Part shown: in pieces, positions 10,661 through 22,725 of the stretch
Layout: each line of letters opens with the position of its first letter
How positions within the stretch are numbered: position 1 is the first letter of the stretch
DNA from: Chondrosia reniformis
Taxonomy: Eukaryota; Porifera; Demospongiae; Chondrillida; Chondrillidae
DNA: 64,000 nt
Direction: 5' to 3'
Assembly: GCA_947172415.1 (NCBI GenBank)
Contig: OX359194.1
Span: 186,001 to 250,000 of the forward strand
The notes under the pieces: generated by a model
What the model was told of the DNA's origin: nothing
What the model saw: the letters and a program-made list of their open reading frames with translations, nothing else
The model's database searches: none
Translations under genes and position numbers: made by a program

Positions 10661-13600
10661 TTACTGCTGAAGTAGACGGAGTTGTTGGTCCTTCTTGTCC
10701 AGTTCTCTCTCCAACTCTGCTATCTTGCCCACTGTGTCACAGGAGCAGGTGGAAGGAGAGAGGAGAGGGTGGGTCAGGAGGTCCTTGGCAGACGGCCTCT
10801 CATTCGGGTCAGGTGATGTGATCAGCTGGGGGAGGGGGTCATATGACATGGTAGATTAGATATGTAGTACATACGTATATATATATATAAAATACCTTTA
10901 AAATGATGTTGAATGCAGTTGAGCAGTGAGAAAGTGGAGGTAACTCTCCGTCCCTTCAAGCAACAGAGAAGTACATATATCGATCACATGTAGACACAGA
11001 CGCATGCATGAGATATACATATGAAATAATGTAAGTAATGCCTATATTCATTACTGTACGTATATTCTCAGATATATGTACGTATATATGTATGTAATGC
11101 TACTACTGCCTACTGTATATTCTCAGATATATGTTGCCCTGGTAACGTGATATATATGTACATGTGTACCTGATGGCATGCCACTGATCACCATTCTTTG
11201 GAAGGTCTTCACTACTCCCCTAGGAGAGTTAGTAAATATACGTACAATAGGTCCCCTACTCACTTAACAGATGTATTATAAATGTATACATACGTACATT
11301 TGAGGGGACAATCTACGTAGTTCAATATATTGTTTTGGGAGCAATATTACCACATACACAGATGTACGTAAGTACGAAGCTACACACTCACAGCCGCATA
11401 TACTGAGAGCCCCAGTGAGAACATGTCTGCTTTGGTCAATTGACTGTAATCCTACAATAAACAATTAAGATTAAAAAATGTAGATTTATTGTAGTACATA
11501 CGTATATATGTATGTATACATTGAGTGCTCATTTGGACATACATATGTAAGTACGTATGCCTATTATTGCTGATGGAGTACACTTACATCATTTAGCAGT
11601 TCTCGTGGGAGAAACCTGCAATCACCATCTTCTACACTGGGATTGCATATTGAGGTCACATGACCCATGTCACCTATGAATATAATTATAAGCAGCTAAC
11701 AGTAATCAGCACATACGTATGTATTAATAACTGACCTATCTTATAGGTTGTAGTGACACTACTGAGTGAAGAGTCCCCACTGGAAGGACCTGGAGTGCAG
11801 TAGATACCGCTATCTGATTGGTCCATTGGAATGTCGTCATGAAAGTTGAGAAATATATTGTCTGGTTTGACATCAAGGTGGACCAGCTGCTTGGAGTGCA
11901 TATACTGAAGTCCCTAAAGGGACCAGAGGAGACTGAATGTTACCTCTGCTAACAAGACACACCTCACAAATGTACCTCTGCTAACTGTCTCAACAGTTCC
12001 TTCAGCTGCTGCTCGCTGTATGTCACTCCTCTTCTCCTGTTCTCTGTGATGGCCCCGGTCAGGTTGCCTCCGTTGCAGTATTCATTCTGAATAATCATAT
12101 GGTTGTCCTCGGACCACGCACTGTAGTACCTCACAATGTGCTCGTGAGCTCCTAGCACTGCGTGAGCATACACCTCCTTCAGCGCTGCCGCTCTACAATG
12201 TAGGACCATTTGCAGCAATACCACAATATACGTACGTATAGACATATATACATATACATACGTATGTACGTACATACAGAACAGAGGCATATATACATAT
12301 GTATATACGTACGTACGTATATGAAAGGGTATATAGGGTCATAAATATTAATTGTGCTACAATGTGTTCTGTGTAGATTATTGACAGCACACTCACTCGG
12401 AAGATGATCCAGCCACTGGTTTTTTGGACTTCTTCAGAGCATATGTATATCCATCTGTATACATGTACGTACGTACGTAGAAAATGGAATAGTGGAAGAT
12501 ACGTACACAAAATATGGTTTACTTACCTAATCGATTGATGCATTTGTAAACTGTTCCAAAATGGCCGCACCCAATCTTACAAATCTCCCGAAATTCTGCA
12601 TTATATCGTGAAATGTTACTCTCTTTCATGTCCAACTTCTATTCAGAGAAATTGAAGTGATAATCAAACCACAAGTATTTATACATTAGAAAAATATAAA
12701 AGTCACAATGATCCATTCATCCTTCCTTCTTATGCTAATAACTACATATATGTAGATTCTATATACGTACGTATCTAACAGCCAGGCTAGTACCATGTAC
12801 GTATTACTCACAGAGGAGAGAGGATTCAGGCAGATACTTATGTAGATGGGTTACCCAGGGTACAAATACATAATATGCATGAGGGCGTGGTTCTGACCTT
12901 GCCACTCCTCCCACTGCTTGGGGCACTTTTCTGTTCACTGTGTACACGTCCTAGAGAGTGAAGCTCCTCTGGAGTAAAAGGATTCCGATTGGCTCCTTTT
13001 GAGAACTGTCTGCTCATCAGATGCTTGTTGGAGCCGCAACTGGCGCTGATTGAGGTCCTCCTCTGCTGTCTTGAGGAGGATGGTGGAAGTGGAGGCTTCT
13101 GGAAAGCCTTGTCCTCCAGCTTGCTCCGAATGTTCTTTATTGCTTTACACTAGAATGTATACAAGTTCAGAACAAGGTGACAAATATAACTCGCGACACT
13201 CTCTCTATACTCAGCTTCATGAAAACCACAATTTACATCAAGCAAATGTAACTGATCATACGTACATTGGGGCTCAGCTGAAAACTTGCTCGTCTGACTA
13301 AAGTCTTTGGCGTTCTTGGACTGTCAAAGAGACAAAGTTGCTTCATTTCGTTGCTGATCAGAGGAGATTGTCCCGGGTCTGGTGAGGAAGGTTCTGGGGA
13401 ATTATGGAGAAGAATTGTCAATAACAGTACAAAAAACAAAAGTGAGTATCAAACCATATTCGGGTGTACGTATATATGTACACATGTGTAGCTTTACTGC
13501 AAGTGGTTAATATTGCATTCTACAATGTACTATACGTATAAGTACAATTAGTATAAAAGAATATGGTACACCTCTCATACGTACCGGAAAACATTGAGCT

Positions 13601-14610
13601 ATCCATCTTCTTTAGCATCTTGAAAGGTGGTGATGAGAGCATACTGTCCTCATCCGAGTACATTCCTCCTGTGGACCTCCTCTGCCCAAATGTGCGTCTC
13701 AACTGCTTTGGAGTGGCAAAGCTGAGGTCCCATTCCATGCTTCCCTCTCTTGATGAATTTGGAGTCAGAATGGGACTTTGGAGTTCTAATGCTGTAGAGT
13801 TTTACATATACACACCAAATGTGGTTAACTGTTGTTACATAGGGACAGGTCGTACTGTAGGCACTTAGGTACATACATATGATATTATTATGGTTACTAT
13901 GGTTACTGATATGATTAGGCAATGGCATGGTAGTTTCTACTCGAGAAACTTTTAGGACAACCTCATCCTAAGCTCTTGCATATGGTTGTGTGTGAATGTA
14001 CTGATCATACAAATATTTCTCAATACATAGGCAGTGTTATCCTGAGTTTTACTGACTTTTGAGTCCCAATGGGGTGCTGGGGATACTAATGTCATCATGT
14101 TTGTTACTTGAAGTTGAGGAAGGCCTGTCCTGCCTCAGGGAAGGGGTGTGGGGGACAGTCAAAGATGGCTCCTCTCCAGTTTGAGTGCTTGTGAGGTTTG
14201 GAGAGCCAAGACCAGCCACTAACAGAAAATATAAACATGTTACCATAGTAACCAAACAATTCTAACTGTATGTGCAAATATTTACAATTTTTGGTAGTTT
14301 ATAAACAATTGAAACTGTACAGGTATATTGTATTACCTTCATCATCATCGTCATCATTAAACAGCTTCAGTTTGGGTTGAAACACTGTGCCAGCCCCTTC
14401 AAGGTCGCCATCTTGCTGTAACCCAGTCTTGCTCCTAACTGATTCTGACAATGGTGTGACTCCAATTGGAGAAAAGCTTTCCTCGTGTTGACGATCTGGT
14501 CTACTGCACCTCACTGAGAGGTTAACCATACGAGTAGATTGGCGCTGGAGGGATGGAATATCTCTCCGGTCTTCATTGAAAATGTCACGTAAAGGCAATC
14601 GAGAAGACAT
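10661..14610 (-). CDS. wee1: Wee1 mitotic-inhibitor kinase
   Basis: Phosphorylates the inhibitory tyrosine of CDK1 and so restrains entry into mitosis; nuclear. Fourteen exons close exactly in phase (2007 nt, 668 aa): 14610-14337, 14218-14057, 13791-13585, 13393-13266, 13149-12898, 12638-12527, 12454-12397, 12192-11976, 11913-11736, 11673-11588, 11451-11392, 11219-11170, 10953-10896, 10825-10661. The N-terminal half is Ser/Pro-rich with LFDSPRTPK and NPFTPE motifs typical of Wee1. Kinase landmarks: glycine loop [12 protein letters not shown], catalytic lysine in YALKKSK, the Wee1 hallmark [32 protein letters not shown], catalytic loop [16 protein letters not shown] replacing [11 protein letters not shown], and [10 protein letters not shown]. 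The protein ends in a short predicted coiled coil. The stop TAA overlaps a perfect GTAAGT, so a longer splice form is conceivable. Confidence 0.95.
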
Positions 14611-14936
14611 TCTGTTCTAACGAAACTGACGGAGAACAGACAATTAATGTAGAGCAGCTACACCGTATACTGACAATCGCTTAGATATTTCTCATTTCAA
14701 CCTTTACGCATACAGACTCACATTAAATGTTCAAATCGCAATCTTGAATGGGATAAACCTTCTTTGAATATCTTGAATCCTGCCGCGTTCAAATGCTAAT
14801 TTGTGACGCTTTGCACGTGATCACTATGCACGTGATAACTTACACGTGCACTGTTTGCTCGCCACGTGGTTTGGCTCACCGCTGTTCAACAAGGAGAGGT
14901 TGATTAAGTCGGCCAAACGCAAAAGAAAAGATAGCA
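14611..14936. promoter_or_regulatory. Bidirectional wee1/rps20 promoter with four CACGTG boxes
   Basis: Separates the wee1 start (minus) from the rps20 start (plus). CACGTG palindromes sit at 14814-14819, 14829-14834, 14843-14848 and 14863-14868, four within 55 bp. The second reads CACGTGATAA, the same extended form found in the NLR promoters. CACGTG is the E-box core bound by bHLH-zip factors such as Myc/Max and USF. Which factor acts here is unknown. Confidence 0.65.
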
Positions 14937-16713
14937 ATGGTTAGTCACACTTCTTAATATATATTTTACATTCTCCTATCTAATGAAAGAGTTTGAAAAT
15001 GGCCGACTTGAGTACAATTACACTCTTAAAGTTCTTTATGAAGGCTACTCTATAATATTCAGTGTACGATGTAGGAAGTAGATTTTATGTCAAATGAACA
15101 TAGTTTCACCTCAAATTTCCATAACTGTTGATCACACATCAAGTCTGTATTTGGTGGATATAAGGCAGAGTAGTTTGGAACGGGGGGTAGCTTAGAACCA
15201 GGAAGGCAAGCACAATTTTAACAGGCAAACTAGTGTTCTTTTTAAAGTGTGCTACCTCTAACGTCAGCTAAACAAGTTTGTTCCAAGGCCCCTAATAGTG
15301 TTGTGTATCGTGTGGTACTGTACTGGACATCAGATATGAGCTGGTTCACTTGTGAGGAGGGGGGGATGGGCGTGGGGAGGGGAGGGGCACTTGAGTGATG
15401 ACCTATTTGTTTGGTGTAGGCTAGTTTGAAGGACAAGGGGTACCCGCAAGAGGAACACGCCATTCACAAGATAAGGATCACTTTGACAAGCAAAAATGTC
15501 CGTTCTCTGGAGAAAGGTGAACAGTTAGTTTTAGTATAAACAAGTCAATAGAGAGCAGACATGTAGTTAAACACTGTGTGTAGTCTACTGACTGACTGTA
15601 TCAGACCGCCCGCCTGTGCCATAGGTCATTAGAACATTTCACTGCTCACTTGATTGAGTTTGTTGTTTTATGGGATTTCAGTGCCAACATGTTGTCATGG
15701 CAATAGCAACGAGGCATTATGTCTCAAGTTGATCAAGTAACATGAGTGTAAATCTTGTGTGAATGATCGTAACCAATGTATGTGTGTGTATGCATGTAAG
15801 TTTAGGTGCATATATATGTTTCTGTTAGTGTGTGGAGACTTGATTAAGAGTGCGAAAGAGGAACACTTGAGAGTGAAGGGACCAGTTAGAATGCCAACAA
15901 AGATCCTCAAGATTACCTGCAGGTAGGACCTCCCATCTCTCCCCCGGGCACCCCATCTCTACCCTGGGCACCCCATCTCTACCCCGGGCACCCCATCTCT
16001 ACCCCGGGCACCCCATCTCTACCCTGGGCACCCCATCTCTACCCCGGGCACCCCATCTCTACCCTGGGCACCCCATCTCTACCCTGGGTACCCCATCTCT
16101 CCCCTGGGCACCCCATCTCTCCCCCAGGCACCTCATCTCTCCCCCGGGCACCCCATCTCTCCCCTGGGCACCCCATCTCTCCCTCAGGGTGTACGCTATA
16201 TTTAACCTTAATGTCCAACATGTCCATATATAGAAATGAGAGATGAGATTATTGTCGGTTCTATTCCTCTGCTCCCTCCAGGAAGACGCCGTGCGGTGAA
16301 GGGTCAAAGACTTGGGACAAGTACGAGATGAGGATTCACAAGAGAGTAATAGACTTGCACAGTCCGGCAGAGACAGTCAAGAAGATTGTATCCATTTTAA
16401 ATTTCTCTTTGGACATCGATTGTCTGTCAAATAGGTAGTCCATTGTCTGTAATTGCATGGTGCATGACAGATTTAGGTTTAGTTTAACCTAAATAGGCTT
16501 TTGAATGGATGTAGCATGGAGTATGTAGATCAATAGAGAAATGCTGGTTTTAGATTTAGCTAGTGTAATTATTTAAGTAGCTCAATTGTATGACCCTCTT
16601 GTCCTGTGCAATTGGCTCTTTTTGTGTTAGTGTGTGTTCCTTGACGGTTCTACCAGACTTCCATTAGCATTGAACCAGGCGTGGAGGTGGAGGTTACCAT
16701 TGCTAATGCTTAG
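14937..16713 (+). CDS. rps20: 40S ribosomal protein S20 (uS10)
   Basis: Small-subunit ribosomal protein. Five exons close in phase to 118 aa: 14937-14939 (the ATG alone), 15420-15516, 15829-15922, 16282-16387, 16657-16713. The protein starts [13 protein letters not shown] and continues with [51 protein letters not shown] and the C-terminus [15 protein letters not shown]. Length and motifs match animal S20 almost residue for residue. The start exon contributes only the initiator codon before GTTAGT, a common ribosomal-protein gene architecture. The gene is divergent from wee1. Confidence 0.97.
15928..16192. repeat. 20-bp GC-rich minisatellite in rps20 intron 3
   Basis: About 13 tandem copies of CACCCCATCTCTACCCCGGG with CCTGGG, CTCCCC and CCAGG variants. 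It is much more GC-rich than anything around it and fills most of the intron between exons 15829-15922 and 16282-16387. Confidence 0.92.
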
Positions 16714-16984
16714 CCAGACATCATGTGACAGTCACCTGATCTTGTGATAGTCTTTCACTTTATATATTATTGAGTTTAAAAATGCAAATTGTCATTTAAC
16801 TAGCGTGGACTTGGCTCAGTACATTTGGAAGCAGGCGTGTACGTACAGGGCGAACAGTTGACAATGAATATCCACAGACATTAATGAATACGATTTCCGT
16901 CTGCTGATCCACTATATGAATATAATTAACTGGGAAGGGTTCTCATGAATATCATTATTTGTAAATATATTCATAGTCGCTACC

Positions 16985-17098
16985 ACAAATCTAACGCTCG
17001 GAGGCTCGTTCCTGTAGCACTGTCGCCAGTCGCTGTTGCGAGAAGACTAGGATCAGCAAAGGACCTGTGTTAAAGGGATCCTCTCCACACTCCAGCAA
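16985..17098 (+). other. Probable non-coding first exon of four-jointed
   Basis: A relatively GC-rich block ends at AGCAA|GTGAGT and is followed by a long AT-rich stretch up to the four-jointed coding start at 19472. It is placed correctly for a 5' UTR exon, but no transcript evidence is available. Positions 17099-19288 hold AT-rich sequence with no gene recognised. Confidence 0.4.
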
Positions 17099-19288
17099 GT
17101 GAGTCTCGGATGCGATAAGATGATCGTTAGCTATATAGCAGATTTATTATAATTAATTAGCGCCTCGAATGCGACTGTTTATTTTAGGTCGTTACTTGTC
17201 CGCAGCTATTCACCGTCACTTTGCATATCTGACCATCATTACAAATCGGGCCTCTTGTATGCAGTCGATGTTTTTTTTTCTATGCTAAAAAATAAATACA
17301 ATTCTTTGGGCTGGCGAAATTGATTATATTTTAAATCGTCGGTCGAATATAAGGTTTTGTAGTAACAATTAGTTGCGTACCGAGTTTCCTAGCACGTAGG
17401 TAATTAATAGTGACAATCCTTCTCCACAGCATAGAGACCTCTTCTTTAAGAACCAACTCTAAATTAAATGTGATAATAATAACGATTCATCATAGATTGA
17501 TCCTTTGATGTAATAAACTGAAAAAACTATTCAGTTACCCACATGAACATGTTAGTGATCCACTACGAGTAACAGTATATAGAGGTTAATCAGTTTGAAA
17601 TATATATTGAATGCTTCTGTTTAACTATCTAACTATGTATAACTAGTGGGAGAGCATGCTAGCATCATGTTGTATCCACTGTATGGACAGAAGTGATGTA
17701 TAGTTGCCCTAATGGCTCACAGTCAGAGGGAATGGCCTATATACGTATGTACACACACATATATACTGTATTAAATGTATATACGTACATAGCTGCGTAT
17801 GTATATAGACTGCTCATTCTGTGTATATATACACACATACTCTACTACTCTACTACTCTACTCTGTCTGAGAGACGCTATCAGAAACCTTATATGCTATG
17901 CCAATCAGCATTAAATAGTCATTGTCCTTCCTATATCAAATACCTCCTGACCAATACACATATAACCTATGCATATATGATACTGTATATATATACACAT
18001 TGTGCTTGCTCCTAACATGAAATGTGAAATATGAGTTGCTATCTTGCAGTGCACCCTTTAGCAAGTGAGCTTACACAGCTAATTGCACTGTAGTATTGAA
18101 ATTGGAGGAGGGTGATTTGAATATGAATAAGATATTGATGTCGCTTAGTGTATGTTAGAAATAGCTCGATATGACCACAAGGCAGTCTGTAAATGTACTG
18201 TATGTAACAGAACACGTAGTTTTATTACTGACTGCATGAAAACTGTATATACTGTAATACAGTCTGTATCTCATGTCTACTGATATAATAATATAAATGA
18301 GGTGTGCCTCAAAACAGTTCTGTATAAGTCGATCTACTGCATAGTCTGTTAAAATGTATTATATTTTATGTAAGGTAGATCATTGTAGAATTAAGACAAT
18401 AGAGTTTCAATAACAAGGATTTCTCTGTTTGAACTAATAACTATGTATTTTGTAGTACAGTAGTTGTACCTTTACAGTAAATATGTATACGCAGTTGTTG
18501 TATATGACATACAGTATGTAGCTGACCCAAAGTGCGAGACAGACATTATGTGTGTGTGGGTCCTGAACACTTACTTGTACTGTATCTGTAGGAGCAGGTG
18601 TCATTGGCTACTGGTAGTCTGTGCTCATTGGCCCTTGAGATCGACCAATAGGATCACAGTGTTGACACACAATTGAGTGGTAATGGCTTCCATTGTCTCC
18701 AGTATCTTTTAAAAGAGTTTAAAATTGAGTGAATGAAAAAGAATTTGTACTCCAAAGCAAACAATTTGTCTTTCTTCAAACGGCAAATTAAACTGTACTA
18801 AGCACTTGAGTATACATTCCTTGGAAGTGTATCATTTGCCTATAGCAGACATCAAACTGCCTAGGCTTGGGAAATGTGCACAGACGTTGTAGTGTGTACT
18901 TTAGATAAGCACACAGACATTGCATGTATACTTGGGAAACGTGAACACGTGTGTACATATTTATCCCTTATATTATATATATATATATTGTCTGTCAGCA
19001 AGGAATTTCTCTCAATTTTGGCAAGTGTAAATAATTAGAGTAGATTGTCAAGTACATATTCACCATATTATATTTATACATATACTTATGTGAGTGTAAC
19101 CCTATATTGCTGAGGTAACTTTATAACTATATGTTATTTGCATTTACGTAGATTGTTCAAGTTAATCTGTGACATTCATATCGAAGAAACTGAACTCATA
19201 TCTCTGGTGTTGCTAGTACGCCTACATACCAGGTCCTGCCTCTTTTAATCAGATTTGGAAGGTAGAGGTAGTGCAGTGTGTAAACTAG

Positions 19289-19439
19289 CCAATCACTTAG
19301 CGTGTCCTTATTTGGAAGAACAAGTAGCCAATCACTAAGCGTGTCCTTATTTGGAAGAACAAGTAACCATCACTGAGAGTGTCCTTATTTGGAAGAACAA
19401 GTAACCATCACTGAGAGTGTCCTTATTTGGAAGAACAAG
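19289..19439. repeat. Four tandem copies of a 37-41-bp repeat
   Basis: Each unit ends in GTGTCCTTATTTGGAAGAAC followed by AAG. The copies lie directly upstream of the four-jointed coding start; the last one runs into the exon that carries the first ATG. Confidence 0.9.
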
Positions 19440-19471
19440 CTGCTATCATTGTGTTAGTCTTAACGTTTGTG

Positions 19472-22323
19472 ATGGAAATGTCGCAAAGAGCAACAGTTAG
19501 TTCAGGATGGATCATATCCATATTTATATTATTAACTGTCCATACATTATCCACCTCATCTGCGGCAGAGGAGGTGTCTAACAATATTTATTCAAAATTA
19601 AAAATAAAACCAATTTCAATATCAAACTCAGATTCATCAGAACACACACACTCAACAGATGGGAGATTAGAAGTCTCACAAATCAAATCCGCTCAACTTG
19701 AGAATCCTCATACTTCAGAAACTGAACCAAACACACTCAATGATAACAGTGATCATTCCAGTAGTCAGTTAGATTTAAGAGAGATAGAATCCTTAAATTC
19801 ACTATTACCAAACTTGACATTGTTGATGAATGAAGTTGCAGAAATGTATTCCTCAAAAATGATCAAATTTCAAACTGGAATGTGTGGAATGTCAACAAGC
19901 AGTAGGTTGGTAACCCTTGATTCAGGGAAACAACTTTGTTGTGCACTGAGACAGAATGCTCATGCACTCCAAGGGGAGCTGTACTCATTCTATTTGGGTC
20001 AACTGTTGGGACTCTCCAACCACCTCTCTCCCACTGTACCCCTTCAGGTATAGTCCAACTGCACACATACGTACATCTATAAACACATATATCTACTGGT
20101 GTGTGAAGGAGCTTCAAATATTGATTGACCTTTCATCAAACTTTAGTTACATTTTACAAGAAACTCTATGATTTTAAATATACATTCTGTCTCTATAATG
20201 CACTTTAGTAAATGTGGCTAGGTAATTCTTTAACACATGTATCTACCTGAACACTGCTATATATTATAGCTGTAATTACGTACACTATTCTTATGTGAGG
20301 TTTACTCAGTGACACTTTATTGCACTTTCCTCTAATGTCTGTATACATAAGATTACAAAGTCAAGGCTCATTAACATGTAACACTGTACTTTAAGGGACT
20401 TCATGTAGCAAGTGCTAATTTGTGTAACCCAACACTGAATTAAGTACAAGGCAGTGCTGTCAGTCCCAAACATAGTGCAACTAGAACTGTGTTATGAATA
20501 GCCAGTGTAAACCAAAAGTGGGAGTACCTGCCACTCCCACTGCCTGGGTACAGCACCTGATAACAAAACAAATGCCTTTATGATAATGAAATATAATGTT
20601 TTGAAATGTTTGTAGCAAGTTAAAAGTTGCAAATATATAAGGATCTCAACTGAGGAGACCATAGTTTATTGGGACACTATTCCAGCTGTATATAGATAGC
20701 TATCCCTTGCATAATCTCTCCTATCCACTATATAATAGTACATGCACTACTGTACTTTAAGGGACTTCATCAAAGAAATCAACTTTTTACTCTTTATTTG
20801 TTATATCCTTATGTGGATAGTTCTTCTATACTGTATTCCCATGTATGTACCAATGTATGATAGGTGCTGTATCATGAGGATCGATTCCAAGATGTCCTCA
20901 GTGAGCTAGTGAGGGCTAAATGGACCCATGGTCAGACAATTGTGTGCAGTCACTACATTAAAAACTTACAAGTACGTAAATAAGAGAGATTGCATACACA
21001 TTTGTGTTGGAGACTCAGACTTGTGGAGCTCTAGGAAAAAAAGATGAGAATTTTGAATGTACTGAACTGTCTAGAATGTAATTTATTGTTTTATGTTTAA
21101 AAAGTCATCAATCAGACTGAGAATTCTGTATTTATTGCTATATACAATACACATTCATATACAGTATAGTATAGGGTGTATATGTATGGGTTGACTAGAG
21201 CAATGTAAAGTTGAATTTCAATACCTGTTCTATTGTCTCATTTCTTTCACTTGAAGGATGTCGTTCTACCTCAACACCTTCAACACTTGATAGAGTGGAG
21301 GATTAATGAAGAGAATGGAACAGTAGACACTTACTGGATTGAACAAGACTACACAAAACGGTAAGTGTACGTACATATATCTTGTCCATATAACTACCAC
21401 ATACTACAGCCGTACATGGGTTTGGTCAGATATGGGACATGAGTGGTGTCTCTCATAGCTTGATGGATTGATGCTTCACTATCTTGTCCTATACAGGCTC
21501 AACCAACTACATATACTATAACTATTATTAGTGATATATAGTACATACACATATATAGCAGTTTCAGTATATTCTAGGATACTTGCTCAGTATACCCATT
21601 TCTCTCTTCAGTGACCAGTGGTCAGAGTTGATAGCCTTTGACTATTTAACTGGAAATACAGATCGACTGGTCAACTTGCTGACAAATTACCAATATAATA
21701 GAGACATTGTTTCCAGTCCAGTTCACAATCTGGCTCAAAATGGGAATGGAGATCTGATATTCCTAGACCATGAGACCTCATTTCTAGTCGGATACAAGTT
21801 TTCAAAAGATCACAAAGAAAGCAAAGCATTTCAGGTATATCCTTATATGGTAATGTGAATCTTACCTCCACTAACTACAAATGGAATCCATTTAATTGTT
21901 ACAGTGACTGTTATATATTTAAATTGGCAGTCTTTACAATCTATAGTATATAGTATAGAGTATATAATTTCTTCACTTACTACAGAACAAATGTACATAT
22001 GATTATGTTTCATTCTCAATACCCTGTACATACATGTTAGCCAATCAATTTGTGTTTCATCATTTCTCTATTTTCTAAACTTTTAGGAGTTCTTTATGAG
22101 AAACATTTGTCCCTACTCTCCAGCACTCATCAGGAAGGTGTCGCCATTTTGTTGCCATCCATCTACAGTTGGATTGGCTGTCTCACAGCTATTCAAATCT
22201 GTAGATCCTAAAGGCTGGAGGACAGTGACTGACCTGCCTCCAACACTACTGGAGGAGCTCTCCCTCAGAACAGAGAAATTCTGTGGTCATCTGGTGACAG
22301 AGTGTAGAACTAGTTTAACTTGA
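19472..22323 (+). CDS. fj: Four-jointed-type Golgi kinase (FJX1 family), complete
   Basis: Four-jointed phosphorylates Ser/Thr in extracellular cadherin domains of Fat and Dachsous inside the Golgi. Five exons close in phase to 415 aa: 19472-20047, 20864-20971, 21257-21360, 21612-21834, 22087-22323. The N-terminus has a hydrophobic segment (WIISIFILLTVHTL) that acts as signal or anchor, then a Ser/Thr-rich stem. The kinase region begins GMCGMSTSSRLV and contains GELYSFYLGQLLGL, then FDYLTGNTDRLVNLL with the catalytic Asp near residue 280, and IFLDHE with the metal-binding Asp near 315. The same spacing occurs in FJX1 and in the FAM20 kinases. A second ATG two codons downstream is an equally possible start. 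Exons 2-5 recur at 32310-35271 and 49951-51453 as headless copies. Confidence 0.9.
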
Positions 22324-22499
22324 CACACATCATTCCTCTTCATGTTATATTTCATATATAGCACTTCATCAATAATGTCAATTGTATTTTCAATCTGTAT
22401 TTTTTAAATCTTATAAAATCTTATACAATTGTAATATATAAAGTTACAGTAGCCATGAATGTATTACTCTGTTTTGATATAATATGACATACTCCCGTA

Positions 22500-22725
22500 A
22501 ATACGTAGTTGTACGTTTGGGCACGTGATAATTGCCATATTTAGAATGGAGAAGAAATCGACCACGTGTTGGGCGTCTCCGTATTTTTGCGATCTATCAT
22601 AAGAAAGAGTTAAAGAACCTTGAGATAGACAACTTGTAATAGTCTCGGTGGCTAAAGTAGATCTTACGAAAGAGTAACTCTTTATCCCTTCTGAAAATAG
22701 AAGCCGTACAACTAGTTGCAGAACG
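22500..22725 (+). promoter_or_regulatory. NLR-A promoter block
   Basis: About 200 bp ending at GTTGCAGAA, nearly identical to 35400-35614 and 51575-51790. It contains CACGTG at 22522-22527 (as CACGTGATAA) and 22563-22568, then GCGATCTATCATAAGAAAG and CTTACGAAAGAGTAACTC. Homology to the sister promoters stops a few bases before the effector start codon. Confidence 0.7.

Noticed and set aside
16039-16307. Minus-strand Gly/Arg-rich frames in rps20 intron 3
   Set aside because: Antisense to a GC-rich 20-bp minisatellite, periodic, with no coding support.
14940-16656. Intronic C/D snoRNA in rps20, by analogy with vertebrate SNORD54
   Set aside because: No C box and D box pair with a terminal stem was found in any of the four introns.
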